A stretch of 64,000 bases of DNA from Cololabis saira (GCF_033807715.1 NC_084592.1:24896001-24960000), one strand, 5' to 3'. Shown: positions 51,068 to 63,588, numbered from the stretch's first letter. Notes: generated by a model from the sequence alone, not told the origin. A program made the numbers and translations.

Positions 51068-52380
51068 TATACTCAGAAATAACAGAAAATTATTCTACAC
51101 ATGCATATATCTCATCTTTAAATAAAAATGAATCTCAGACTGTTTGACAAAACAGGGGTCTATCATTAAGTTTGTGTGTGAAAAAAAAAACAAATCACAT
51201 TCACCTCGACATGTATTTTTTATATTAGAATAATTTATTTGTAGCTAGAGACAATGTATTTTTCTCTCACTGGCAGGAGCTCCTACTTTAGTTTACATGG
51301 ACATGAGGGATCTAAAGAACTTGTTGGATCCGGGTTTGTGGAGTGATGACTCTGGAAAAACACAACTCTCCTATAGATTTGACATCACTTTATTTTACTG
51401 TTTGACCAAACAGTATTATATACTTAACCCTTGCAAGGGGCAGGGGGATAGGTAAGCCCTCTGAAGAACTGAGGGCCTTTGCCCATCTCCAACCTGCAAC
51501 GTTCAGCCAAAAAGCTACAAAAGCCTTATCAAAGCCTAATAAACGTTGGTCTCATGTCAAACCTGGCCATAATAATTTGTCAGCTGTATATAAAGTAGTT
51601 TATGGTATTAAATGTTTGTTTTAATTGGATAAGATGGCATATTAACTGTCACCTAAAGAAAATAAAAATAAAATGGGGGTAGGGATGAAAGGTTACAATA
51701 CCAAGAAAAAAATTCTTACTTTTAAGTGTAAAACTTGACTTTACAATTGTTTTTTTTACTCCCAATTATTTTGTTCCTCAAGTGGCCCTCATATGACACT
51801 TTAGGCATATAATATTTGAAAGTTGAGATCAAGGCACTACTTAGAAACCAAAACACACCATGAGACACAACATACTAAATTAGCACCAAATTAACAGGCT
51901 ACTTAATGTTTGTTAAGTAGACAAAAAAAAAGTTACATTATTTCGTGACAGGTATGGATTGTGTCACCTCTTTCTGGTCGTGCAGTCATCAATAGTATAA
52001 TTCCTGTCAAGAAAGACTGGAAAACCAGTATAAAATTCTTCAGTAAAAACCATTTCCAACTGGATTCCAGTAAGACCAGAATAACTTATCTCTGACTTTA
52101 CAGAGACTTTCCAAAAAGTTAATAGAGGGGTTTCACTTTAGATTTTTCTTCCGTTTTGTCTGTTTGCATTGGTCTGACATGTCCCTGCTGAATTGTAGCT
52201 TCCAACAGTCTTTTGAGGTCAAATATTGCAACTGTAAACTTTTCGTAAATCCAAATTAGGCTAAATAACCATTATTCACCAGATCTGTAATAAAAATGTC
52301 CAATATAACAAGTACCTGGCTATCTGGGTGGGTGAAATGACTTTTTTACACTGATGTTGAGAAACTGACCCCGCAGGTCC
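51068..52380. other. unassigned sequence
   Basis: No gene or named repeat recognised. The sequence is AT-rich throughout. Confidence 0.35.
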
Positions 52381-52388
52381 TTGTTATT

Positions 52389-53287
52389 AGGGCCTGAGCA
52401 CTTACAGTGCGAAGGCCCTATTGTATCTGTAGGAATTTTCCTTTTGTTACCTCCTTTTTTAATTTTTCCGACGAAATGAGGGCCTTTTTGCCCCCCTAAA
52501 CATGCCCCAAAATGTCACCAAATTTTGCACGCAAGCCAGGCCTGGCGATAAATTTGATATTTCATCGTTTGCATTAATGGGCGTGGCCTAATGGCTGAAC
52601 AGCGCCCCCTAGAAACTTTCGTGCCTCAAGCCCCACAATCCGGTTTGACGTACATGCACGAAAATCGGTACACACCTGTATCATGTTGCAACTTAAAGAA
52701 AAGTCTCTTGGAGCCATGGCCGAAACCGAACAGGAAGTTGGCCATTTTGAATTAATTGTGTAATTTTGCCGCAATTTATGCCATTTCTTCAGCCGTTTCT
52801 TCGCCCGAACCGTAACGTGCACCCAGGTGTGTTATACATCAAAATGTGTGTCTCGATCCTGCGATGAGGCGCATTGATTTTCTCAGTCAAAAGCGTTACC
52901 CTGGCGACGATAGACACCAAAAAGCGCGCCCCCCCTTCATCTGATTGGTCCATATTTGATAGTTCCTACTTTCTGCCATAACTTTTGAATGGTTTGACAT
53001 AAAGACTTGTGGGTGGTGTCATCGGACTCGGTTTTGACTCCTTGAACAAAATTGGTACAAATTAGCCCCGCCCTTTCTTCTGATTTGTCGATATTTGATA
53101 GTCCTTATTTTCTGCCACAACTTTTTAATGGTTTGATATAGAGAGTCGTGGGTGGTGTCATCCGCTAAATGTCCAGGCCTGAAGACATCTACAGTGTACA
53201 TGCAAGTCATACAAGCGCTTCCACTGCAGCACGCCTGAACATGCACGAGGGTGCGAGGGCCCGTTCATCGCTGCTTGCAGCTTTAAT
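52389..53287 (+). mobile_element. unclassified 0.9 kb interspersed element with terminal hairpin
   Basis: The left end AGGGCCTGAGCACTTACAGT folds into a hairpin (52390-52418): GGGCCT pairs with AGGCCC and GCAC with GTGC, separated by facing GA dinucleotides. The right end GTTCATCGCTGCTTGCAGCT forms a GCTG/CAGC hairpin and closes TTTAAT. TTGTTATT precedes and TTGTTATA follows, which may be a target duplication of 7-8 bp. Internal phrases such as CACCAAATTTTGCACGCAAG and CAACAGCGCCCCC-like text belong to a repeat that is very common in fish. A 139-bp internal unit is present twice (about 52938-53076 and 53077-53166, the second partial). No coding frame was seen. Confidence 0.75.
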
Positions 53288-56033
53288 TTGTTATAATAAC
53301 ACAACTGAGAGTTCATAATTTTCCACGCACGGCTCATTCATTGGCAAGGCATTTAAAACTACTAATGAAAATATTTGTAGATTATAGCATTTGTTAGGCT
53401 TCATTTCTCTTGAGGCATTTTTGGTTGACAGATCTGATGTTTTTTATCACAGCTATATCATTGGCTTATGAAATGTAATCTCTGATTTGCGATTTTGATT
53501 CGGTGGAAGTATAATTGTCAGTTTGGGTTATTTTTATAAAACCATTCTGAAATGGTGACAGGAATAAAGAAATATATTGTATTTGAGGATCCTCCCTAGT
53601 GTCTGCTATCCACAGAGGCCAAGGTTGTTTAGATTGGCCTCACTTGTGGACTTGTCACGGTCTGAGTTCGACAATGTTTTTCAGGTGGTAGTTTCAAATA
53701 ATTTCTTTGGGTTTGAGGGAAAAATGGTTTCTTTTACAAAACTATGCAGTACTCTCCTTTTAGCAGTAGGCTGCAGATTGAGCAGGCAGTATATTCATCA
53801 GTGCTTCACTACACAAGTGTAATTTATATTCATGTTACTGCCCACATGTTCAAGATGTATTACAGTTCTTCTTAATTTATTAAAGGTGACAGTTTTAGAA
53901 CTCATCATTGTATCCTCTATGACAAGGCAGAGTAGCTATTACTTACCATTCTAAGGGGGAAACGCAGTCTTTTTTAAATTTACAGTTCTTATTTCAGTGA
54001 ACCATTTATCAAGCTTTTTGAGACGTATTAATGCTAATATAGATTACTCATTCCAATAGACATTTGACATCCCATTTTTATAAATATGGAATGGAGAAAA
54101 CATTCCAATCTGTTATTGTGTCCCTCGTGGGTGGAATAAACTTCTCAACTACTTTAGATCATCAACTTTGTTAACCCCTAGGGATTTTGGAGGTGAATTT
54201 CCCCTGAACAGGCCTATCCAAATTAAATCAACAATATCTCTACAATTGTAAGGACAATATGCATAATCTTGGTGTCAATGGATAGCTAAGACTAGTTAGA
54301 AAAAGTGTGAATGTTCACATGCCTGAGCAAATTGTGATAAACCAAAGAAAAAAAATGAAATGTTTATTCTTGTCTAATTTGTTTTTAGTTTGCACATTGG
54401 AAAACACCATGATAGCAATGCATATATGCATAAAGACACCGCTGGCTGGATTCAGCAACTCCTTGACTACAACTGTACCAAGTTACATGAGAATAACTTC
54501 AAGCACATAGATTTTATAAAGGTTTTAGTGTGGATAGTACCAGGCGGACTCTCCATTTGTCCACTTACTGTGCCAAAATGTGCTAAATGTGTTTTTTACC
54601 TTTTTTTGAAGGGAATATGGCTATAAAATACTTTGATGATATGATGATACATGATTTCATAAATCTAAAATCTCAATTCAAAAATCACTGCGCTGTGTGC
54701 GGGTCTCTCTGTGGGTGTCGCTCTATGCGCTGTGCAACTGTGCGTCACTGATCCAAGATGGCTGCCGCGCTCCAGAGTTTACCCTCAATGGTAGAGGCCT
54801 GATGGATGAAGTCTCGTTCAGGTATAATATCTCGTTTGAAAGCTCACGACATGTAAAATTTCAAGAAAGTTTACGTAAATTTCCAAAAGCCACGAGAACT
54901 CAACAAAATGGCAGCGACCAGCAGGATATGAAATGAAGGCGCATTAAGCAGTTTCACTACTATGAAGGATTAAGCCGTGAATTGTGGTCAAAGAATGGTG
55001 TGGATAGACTGAACATGACAACGAATTGGTAAGGAAATAAAATATAGGCATACTGCTTTTGGTGGGAATAGCTTTGGGATTTGCTGATGTAGTGCGTGTA
55101 GTGTGTGATGATCTGATGAGACTTTCGGTTTGTGTTGAGATTGGCATGAAGTGGTCGGCCCAGAAAATATTTTGTTCGGTATCATCTGAAAGTGTAGCTT
55201 TTCTAGTTTCATATGATACCCTCTACGTTGGGATGGACAAAATTGATCTTGCCTTCTGTTGCTTTTTGTTGCGGGTATTGCTCGTGTTGGGGGCGCAATC
55301 ATTCGTTGCATATTTAAGTTGTTATAAATCAAATACTTTGTTGACAAAACGTACTTGGAGTTTTGAAATATTGGCTTTAGAGCTTCTTGTTTGAGAAACA
55401 GTTGAAAGAAAAATACCCTGACAGCTCTTGAGTAACTTTTTCACACTAGAACTGGTGCATACAGCTGGTGGACCCGGTACTGGGTCCATCGGTGGGAAGA
55501 GTTTAAGAGATATTCTGGCCATTCTTTTTTTTATATAATTTTTTTTGGGGGGTGGTAACAAATTGACAAATTTTTGTAGGGCGCTTGAAGCAGAGATAAA
55601 GCCCTGAATAATGTTATATTTTTCAGTTGTTTTTGATTTGGGGTGAGTTATGTTGTACGTTTAGCTGGAAATTATGTTTTATTTTTTCACGAGGTCATAG
55701 CTGTCTTTGAAGAAGCCCAAATGTGATGTAATTTGCATTGTTGTTTGTAGACCCACTATGTTCTTAATTGGTTTCAGTGGATGTCCTCATTCTCTTTATT
55801 TCTAGTATAGAATTAAGGGGGCAAAAAAACGGATTGTAAAAATAATGGGGCTTTTTTTTTCTATTGACCCTGGATGCTCAAATAAGTGTCACCTAGCAAA
55901 GGACTGGAGTAAACCAGACTATTATTATGTCCATCCTCTGACCAAGCTTTAGCTGCTCCAAAATTGGCTAGTGATGCTGAAACGCTGTGATTCGCCGTTG
56001 GGACCAGAAAGATGTTCAATGTTTCTGTTTCAC
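53288..56033. other. unassigned sequence
   Basis: It starts with AT-rich DNA, then has a block at 54160-55560 with motifs such as CCAAGATGGCTGCCGCG that suggest a repeat, but the termini could not be found. No gene is called. Confidence 0.35.
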
Positions 56034-56215
56034 AGGAGAAAGAAGGCTTTGATGAGAGTGGGAAGTTTGCACACCGCACCACACATCAGCCGAAGCCTGA
56101 CATTATGCCATCAGTGTTCAGCAGCTACAATGACAGGAATACCGACAGTCCAACACTTCCCAAACTGATGGATGCTGCTGTCAACCATGGTGACAGGGCA
56201 CATAAACAAGTTTGA
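56034..56215 (+). other. exon-like open frame, function unknown
   Basis: A strong acceptor (TGTTTCTGTTTCACAG, ending 56033) is followed by an open frame of 59 codons up to TGA at 56213-56215. It reads EKEGFDESGKFAHRTTHQPK, PDIMPSVFSSYNDRNTDSPT and LPKLMDAAVNHGDRAHKQV. The segment is richer in G+C than its flanks and has protein-like composition without low complexity. I do not recognise the protein. It could be a terminal exon of an unseen gene, a processed fragment or a transposon exon. No partner exon was found nearby. Confidence 0.25.
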
Positions 56216-57834
56216 CCGTCAGAGTAGCAGGAAGGTAAATTTACTTGTAATGAATAGTTTTGTTTATTAGGCCTCAAGAGCATATTTAAGTACGGGCAAC
56301 ATGGGCAGCCGTCCAGGCTGGCATCTTGATAGGCATTACATGACCATGCAAAAAGAAACAGAGTGGCACAAACATTTTCTTTTAGCGCTAATTCGTGCAA
56401 CACTTCAATTATATTCTTGAGTTAATATTTTATGGGTCTAAAACAGAAGCAAGTGCCCTCATTGTCTCCTAGTTTGTAGCTAAACACTACCTAGCTGATC
56501 TGTGAGAGTGATGTGTTAAGGCAGCAGACTACAGATCAGACAGCTGTTAATCTCAAGGGAATGCTTAAGATATCAATTATGGAGCCAACTTTAAAGTTAA
56601 AATAATGTTAACCATGACCATGTCCACACTAAGCCATATTAAAAATGCCAATTTCAAAACCCAGAAAAGACATAATTTTGTGACTTTGTTTCTATAAATG
56701 GTATAAAGATGTATTTATTTTCTGAGTCGACTGTGAACACATCTATACAGCACTGCTCTAATCACTCTTTCTCTTCACCTGTGCCCCTCTCTAAGCAGCA
56801 GCTTCACATCTCCTTGGTGCTGGATTGTCAGTGGTTTTCTCTACTGTTCGTAGCCAGTGTTTATCTAACCTGTATTTGCTAGCTTCCAGTGTATGACCTG
56901 TTTGTGCTGCAGACCTTGCCTCAGCTCGCTCTTCCTGGATTTCCTGTCTCGTCAGTTTTCTGTGCCCTTCCTGGATTTCAGCCCACAGACTGTCTTTTTG
57001 GATTTGGTTTGGATTACAGACTTATTCCCTAGCATCTCATGTATGACCGGTTTCTATTTTGGACCCAGCCTCTGGTCGCTCCTGTGTGATGCAAGTTCAA
57101 GTCTCTCGTACAAATAAATTCTCGTCCTCGTTCATCACCAAGGACTTCACATTAACGAGGAAAGTGCTGGGTAAGGTCAGCTGATACAGTGTTAGCTTTA
57201 GCTTATTTCTTATTCCTCCACAATTCCCTTGCCTTTGTTTACGGTCTTGATGCCGCCTGCGAGCACTTCCGCCTGGCCCGGTGGAATCCTAGTGAATCCG
57301 GGTGCATCCTAGAGATCTCAGGGATTGGGGAAATAAATATTGGAGTGGTGTGTTCCAGTATTTAAAAGCTAATTTCAGGTGTACAATGTTGAGACGATGG
57401 GCCTTGTTGTGTGATCACACTGCCATGTGGAATGTCTTTGGAACAATATAGCTTGAATCCACCACTGAAAAAGTTAGCTAGTATCTGCTAAACAAGTGCC
57501 AACCATCCAACTTCCAGATTGCAGCTCATGCAGAACTAAGATTCATTGCAATTCCTTAAGTGGCCACTAGAGGTTGGCTCTACATGTAAAAGCCAGTCAA
57601 TCTCCATTGGCTCCTGTGTTAAAATGTCAAATGTTCATGTGAGGGGGCTGAATTTTTTTTGTACCATGCCAGGAAAGTTTATATAAAGCATAAAATGTAT
57701 TTCTAATTTGATTGACAGTTGGCTCAACCAAGCTGTTATGACCACCATTATCAAAGCAACCGTCCAATTTGTATTAACCCAGAGTCAACTAAACGTGGTG
57801 ATCATTTTTGATTTGAGTCAACATGTTAAACATA
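56216..57834. other. unassigned sequence, possible LTR-like end
   Basis: Pyrimidine-rich text at 56780-57115 ending in ACAAATAAATTCTCGTCCTC looks like the R-U5 part of a fish LTR retroelement. No TG…CA ends or duplication were found. The rest shows nothing recognised. Confidence 0.3.
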
Positions 57835-58217
57835 GGGGGGGTATGGTGGCACAGCTGGTAGCGCAGCCGTCTCACAGCTAGAAGGTCCTGTGTTCAATTC
57901 CTGCAGGGGACGCTGTGGGTGCTGAGTGCGTGTTAAGTTCCCCCATGACTTCAGCACCCACACCCTGGGTGGAGTTGGCCGGGGCACCAGATGGGGTGGA
58001 AAGGATCTGGCCGGAATAAAGTGATCTGTCCACGCACTACGTCCGGCTGGAGAAGCCCCACCCTGTCTGGTGAAAAGAAGTGGCCAGTTCCCTCCTCAAG
58101 TCAAGGAGGAGACTTGAGCTCACTATGGCCCTCCCGGGGTTGGTAGAGGGAGGGCAATGCCCTGAGCAATGGCCAGGACTGGGTGATAAAAATGGAAAAC
58201 AATCAGGGATAAAAAAA
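57835..58217 (+). mobile_element. tRNA-derived SINE, same family as 26218-26687 but lacking the V-core
   Basis: The head carries box A TGGCACAGCTGG (57846-57857) and a box B with one change, TGTTCAATTCC (57891-57901). It continues GGGGACGCTGTGGGTGCTGA, GACTTCAGCACCCACACCCT, CTACGTCCGGCTGGAGAAGC, CCTCCCGGGGTTGGTAGAGG and GGGATAAAAAAAA. Relative to the 26-kb copy about 120 bp containing the V-core is absent. Similar ATGTTAAACAT (57823-57833) and ATGTTAAAAACAT (58219-58231) may be the target duplication. Confidence 0.88.
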
Positions 58218-58231
58218 AATGTTAAAAACAT

Positions 58232-58360
58232 TTTAAACATGCATATTTGGCTGTAAATGTGTAAATGTGTTCCTGTCTGCTTCTGGAGCAACATGGCCAT
58301 GAAGAAAAATAGGCTTCAAAACCGGTCTTCAAAAACCAATGGGTCACATGCTAATGCTCC
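58232..58360. other. spacer
   Basis: Short unassigned sequence between the SINE and the pentanucleotide array. Confidence 0.5.
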
Positions 58361-58410
58361 GTCTAGTCTAGTCTAGTCTAGTCTAGTCTAGTCTAGTCTA
58401 GTCTAGTCTA
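58361..58410. repeat. (GTCTA)10 array
   Basis: Ten exact copies of the pentamer. The CTAG created at each junction makes a locally palindromic repeat. Confidence 0.97.
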
Positions 58411-61119
58411 GTGAACCACTTTCTAGAAAGTTTTCATCACCTAGCAAACTGAAATGCATTTGCTGCCTCTTAGTTTTTTTACTATTCTGTGCTCGAAATT
58501 TATGATTTGAAAATGTCAAACTCATTTCTTTTCAAAATAATACATACAAAAAATTGTCAGATGTTGAAACCAGGACATTTTGCTATTTCATGGAACATTA
58601 GCTCATATTGAATTTGATGTCAGCGCCACATCTCAAATTTTACATTTTACACAGCACCCCCAATTAGTTAATTTAGGGTTGCATTTTTATTTTTTTTTGG
58701 TTATTGCAGTTGTTCCTGTGGCTGCTCTTTCTTATAATAAATTGCAGTGGTTGCAGTGAGTACAATGGTTGATATTTCTAAAGGAAATTAAAGAAAACCT
58801 TCAGCATGAGGAAACATATAAAAAGTAAGAAGTCCAGAGCTGTCAAAAGAACAAAGATGAGATGGATGATTAAAAAAAAACAACCGACCAACCAGAAACG
58901 TTTATTGTGACTATTCTGCCTGTACCATCATATCTAGAAATGTATTTGATTTCAAACATGCTACCACAACCACATAACAGTGTAAACCTATATTGCACTG
59001 CATTATTAGACAGAGCAGTACATGTCATCACCACACGAAGCTTCAAGAAGACACTGCGGCGGGCTCCACATTGTCTTGAATTTTAATTGTGAAAATGTTT
59101 TTATAAGCCCAAGTGAAATGTATTGAATTTCACTAAAAGAAACTGGCTCCATTAACTCGCACCGGTCGATCCCTCAGTACACAAAGCTCTTAAATGTCTA
59201 AATAGTGGAAGTCTGCACCATCACTTAACTGCCACAGTTAAGCTGTCATCATAAACCCTTTGACTCTTTTCCCGGCAAATCAAAGAAAGTGTCGGATACA
59301 TTTGTTAGAGGCAATTTTCTCATCTGCTGTAATAAATGAGAAAGGAAGTGAAAGCATCAGGTAAGCAATTAAGCTGAAGCACCCTGTCATCCCTTCCTCT
59401 TCTTCCTCCTCCTCCTTCTCCTTTGTGCTGTTCAGCATTTATAAACCCTGACTTCCCCAAACACTGTTTTATCTACAGGAAACTTTGCTGTGTTGAACTC
59501 TTGATCACCCTGATAAACCGCTAGGCTAATTAAACAGACTCAGGCTCTGTGTTCCTGTATGTGCGTATGCATATTTGTGTGTATATGTGTGGGCGTAATC
59601 TGTTGAGTGTGTCTCTTTATCTCCTTTCTTCCTGTCTTCCTCCATTCTTTCTCTCCCTGTCTGTTGGGCTCATGGAAATGATGCTGAATGCTGAAAATAT
59701 GGCATACACTGAAAGCAGCATTTAAATCTTGACAGTGACAGGGATTAGCTCGGTAACAAGGAGGACAGCTTGGGAAAAACAAGCCAGTGAGGTGAATTCG
59801 AGGACAGAGTGGAGGAGAACGACTCTGGATCTCTCACAAATTGAAAAAATGGGACAAATGTCATCCCCAAGTTTTATAACTATCCTCAAAACTACCTCCA
59901 GTTTTTTTTTCAAAGTTTCACTTTGAAGTTTTTTCCTCACTTTTAATTATTGTTACGCTTTTTTTTTCTCCCACCACAGACTTCAGCTGGAATGGCCTGA
60001 AGATTTAAACTCTTCTCTTGGCCTTTTTCTGTGCCATCATTATCTCTAAAAAAGACACCAAAGTCACTTACAGAAAAACACTTGAAGGAAACTGCGACTG
60101 CCTTTAATGTTCCACTTTTTGCCCCGTTTTTTAATCAGCTCACATATGCTGGGCTAAAAGCAAACATGATCCTGGACGCGTCTTTTCTCTCCTGCTATCG
60201 CCTTCGGACTGCAGTCTACTAAATCCTAATCCCTTCCCCTATGAGTCCTCTGCAAACCCTGGGTTGATGAACATGTGCCGAATGGACTCTGCGGGCTTCT
60301 TCGTTGGTCTGGAGCAGGGCTGAGGTGGAGGGAGAAAATGTGAGGGAGGGAAAGATTGAGACAGTGAAATAAGGAAGAAAAACTTTCCAACTAAGTAGCT
60401 CTCCAAGAAGGCACATTGCCTGGTATGAACATCTACCACATAAGGGTAAGAATGCACATACATTACGTACGGTCAGCGCCGTGGTGGACTTGTGGTTCTT
60501 TTGCTAGACAAAAGAAGGAAATGAGAGGTTAAACCATATGCCCAACTGCTTATGTGCACTGCATATGCAAAGCTTAATGTTTTATGTATGACGTGTTATG
60601 CAATCTCTGTGTCAGGGCCTCGCAGTTGGACTGCATTCTTATTCAGACAGCATTCTTATTCAGACAGCATACACACATTTCCTATTTCATTGACATTCAC
60701 TGGTGTATGTTCTGTCGCGTCATTTACAGCAGAGATGTCAACTTAAACGGCGTGAAAAAAATCCTGATCTCAATTGGCACACTGTTAACTTGCAGATATA
60801 TTTACATGGTCTTCGCCTGTGGAATGAATCAAGATAGGTCAAATTCCTCACATTCTCTCCCACAAGTTTGTAGACAGACTGGAGGATATTATTCAAAAGC
60901 TTGAACTTTCAGAAGAATAATAGATGCCAATTAATGATTTAGTGAATAATAGGCAGTTGTAAGGGTTTTCGTTAAATCACAGCATTTGCATATGAACCCG
61001 GTCGTCCTCTAATGAGTATTGATCTTCAGTTTTGAAAGAAGAAACTTTGAGAATCTATGGCTGCTTTTTTGTGCAGATTCATATGGTCCTCTCACACTGA
61101 ACTCTGGTTTCAGTCAGCC
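58411..61119. other. 2.7 kb unassigned sequence
   Basis: No gene recognised. A 17-bp unit CATTCTTATTCAGACAG is tandemly duplicated at 60634-60650 and 60651-60667. Confidence 0.35.
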
Positions 61120-61883
61120 TGTAATGGCGCTTTTTTCTACTAGTACCTACTCAGCCCGACTCGACTCGCTTCGGTTTGGCGCCTTTCCACTAGGGGTCGA
61201 GCTGTGCCGAGTAGATACTTTTTCTGTAAATATTCTGCCGAGGTTCTAAGCGGCTGAGTCGGGCTGTATCTGACATCATCACACTACAGGCCACCGATTG
61301 GTCAGGGGGTTGGGAGTCAGACGTCTGAGTCAGGATGTGACATCAGCGAAAGAGCGACTGACGGCTGATTCTTGTTCATTTTATTCGACAGGCAATGGCA
61401 GCAAAAAAGTCTGTTTCCTGATCCAACTCTGAGGTGCAGATGTTCATAAACCTGGTGGCTGAGGAGAGAATTAAAAAGGGATCTAGACGGGCGATAAGGA
61501 ACGACCAGATCTACCAGGAGCTCTGTCCCTTCATAGCTGCTCGCGGCTCCCAACAGACTTTTCAGCAGTGCCGAGACGAACTAAAATAAATTAAAAACGT
61601 CGCCGCTTGAAGCTTCTCTCACTCTCATTTTTTAATTTGATATCGAACACAAGCCACAGATCAAGCAGCTCATATATCATCTCCTCCATGTTCTACATCT
61701 TTAGTGTTGTTGTCTTCTTCGTTTAGATCACACAATCTAATACGTCACAGCAGCTTCGCTCCAACTTCCTACTTCTGCTCCAGGTGCTGAATTGTTATGG
61801 AAAAGAAACCAGGCCGAGTTGAGTCGAGCCAAGCTGAGATGAGATGAGTAGCTGATAGGTACTAGTGGAAAAGTGCCATTACA
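61120..61883 (+). mobile_element. DNA transposon (probably PIF-Harbinger) with Myb/SANT-like remnant
   Basis: The left end TGTAATGGCGCTTTT…CTACTAGTACCTACTCAGC is matched in inverse at the right by TAGGTACTAGTGGAAAAGTG and CCATTACA. Subterminal ACTCGACTCG and GAGTTGAGTCGAG repeats add to the symmetry. Inside is a decayed Myb/SANT-like frame (61395-61589), the accessory protein type encoded by Harbinger elements. There is no transposase. The target duplication is unclear, because TAA/TTA falls inside the repeat arms. Confidence 0.75.
61395..61589 (+). pseudogene. Myb/SANT-like DNA-binding protein fragment
   Basis: From ATG at 61395 the frame reads MAAKKSVS, stop (TGA 61419-61421), then SNSEVQMFINLVAEERIKKG, SRRAIRNDQIYQELCPFI and AARGSQQTFQQCRDELK, stop (TAA 61587-61589), then IKN. 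The pattern W(S)..EVQ.L..L.AEE…NE.V…TFQQCR.KLK is that of Myb/SANT-like proteins of fish Harbinger elements. The two stops fall where Trp and Lys are usual, so single substitutions probably inactivated it. Confidence 0.75.
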
Positions 61884-62049
61884 TACATACTGTACCTCTA
61901 CTGAGCCTTTTTTTAGGCTCCAAAGCCATGTAAAAGACTTTTCTTCATGCAGTAAGTTATTTAAGGTACTGTATAGTTCAGTCTCCGGTTCAGAGGTAAG
62001 TACATTATCGTCATATGTAGGAATGTTTTAGTCTTTTAACACGGTGGGA
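61884..62049. other. spacer
   Basis: Unassigned sequence between the DNA transposon and the L2 copy. Confidence 0.5.
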
Positions 62050-62580
62050 TAGGTAGGATTGATTTTAAGATTCTGCTGCTTGTTTTTAAATCACTGAATG
62101 GCTTGGCTCCCCAATACCTTACAGAACTTCTCCACTCTCACACACCAGCCAGAGCACTGAGGTCGTCAAGTCAGTTGCTTTTGGACGTCCCTAAATCCAG
62201 GCTCAAAACTAAAGGTGACCGAGCTTTTGCGGTGGCTGCCCCTAAGCTGTGGAATAGCTTGCCACTGAATATTAGATCTGCTCAGACCATAGAGGTTTTT
62301 AAGTCTTCTTTGAAAACTTATTTATTTTCTTTGGCTTTTAGTGTACGATAAATTAGTTGCCTACATCTGTGAGAAGTGATTGTGCACTTTGTTCTCTATT
62401 TTCTATTTTTATTACTATTTTATTGATCGTTCTAGCATGTTAGTGATTTTATTGTTTCTACACTTTGTACTGTATTTTCTTTTGGTATTGTTTCATTTTA
62501 TTGTATACTGTACAGCACTTTGGTCGACCTCGGTCGTTTTTAAATGTGCTATATAAATAAAATTGACATTGACATTGACG
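62050..62580 (+). mobile_element. L2-type LINE 3' end with undisrupted C-terminus
   Basis: The frame reads RIDFKILLLVFKSLNGLAPQ, YLTELLHSHTPARALRSSSQ, LLLDVPKSRLKTKGDRAFAV, AAPKLWNSLPLNIRSAQTIE and VFKSSLKTYLFSLAFSVR before a stop at about 62349. There are no internal stops, unlike the other L2 copies here. The 3' UTR has ACAGCACTTTGGTCGACC, GTGCTATATAAATAAAATTG and ends in ACATTG repeats, the classic L2/Maui tail. The copy is 5'-truncated but appears the youngest L2 in the window. Confidence 0.92.
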
Positions 62581-63588
62581 GTGTCACAGAACAACTGTCG
62601 TTATAAGTGATGCATTGATCGATACCCTGAAGCAAATTTCTTTTCTTTTGTGAATACTTACATATCAGTACACAAAACTACACTTTTAGTACACTTTTAG
62701 AACAGTCTCAAAAGCAACGTATATAAAAGACAGAATGGTTAGTGCTGGTGTTACTGTTAGTCAGAGCACCAGTTTGAGGTCACAGCTTTGCTTTGAATCA
62801 CAGTTGGGTTAAGTATCTAAAGGTTTCTTGGGAACAAACATTGAAAACTACCTACATAGTGTTAGACATGGGAAAAGTTTCTAGTTACAGTTTTGAACTT
62901 GATGGCTTGCCTGTAATAAGCCTCCTATATTCACATGTTCTGCACACCAATTTCCATTTTCTGGCTTACTAAGGTACGAAACTTAAAAAAAAGGAAGAAA
63001 AAAAAGTAAAACCCTTCAGACATAACAGTAGCCTCTCAATGAAAAACAAATTCCTTTTAAAGATGGCATGGGTGCCACTGAAGAAGCAAAAAACCCCAAC
63101 AGTTTTCATGTTCATGTTGGACGTCCAACTCTTTGTGTTGTGATATACTGTACCACCCATCCAAGTCACAAAGCATGTCATCAGTGTGGTTTTTTTAGTT
63201 TGATGCTCATTTTCAGTCATCTAATTTTGATCTGGAGTGGTTTTGAACCCAGCATCATGTCATGAGCCTGCAATTATTCAGAAATAATTGCTGGAATAAT
63301 TACGATGCTTGAAGCGCTGCAGACATGCAAACAGTGCAAGACATAACCAGCGCATGATGAGACCACTACATGACACAGCAATGACGCAACACCCCTACTG
63401 TATATAGATTTAAAAAAACAAAACAACTTTATTGGTGAGCTGCGGCGCAAGACACGCCCACTACCTCCAGACGACAACAATAAAACATGATACCACTGTG
63501 GCTGTGGGACACAAAATGTCAACCAAGTTGAGGAGATTTATTTGGTGAACAAAGACATTTTTTTTTGTGTAACAAAGTGTGTGTACTG

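Noticed and set aside
54168..54185. TTAACCCCTAGGG as a piggyBac terminus
   Set aside because: No inverted partner CCCTAGGGGTTAA was found downstream and no transposase frame is present.
56780..57125. solo LTR
   Set aside because: AATAAA and pyrimidine-rich text are suggestive, but TG…CA ends and a target duplication could not be found.
58361..58410. CRISPR-like array
   Set aside because: The units are five bases with no spacers; it is a microsatellite in eukaryotic DNA.
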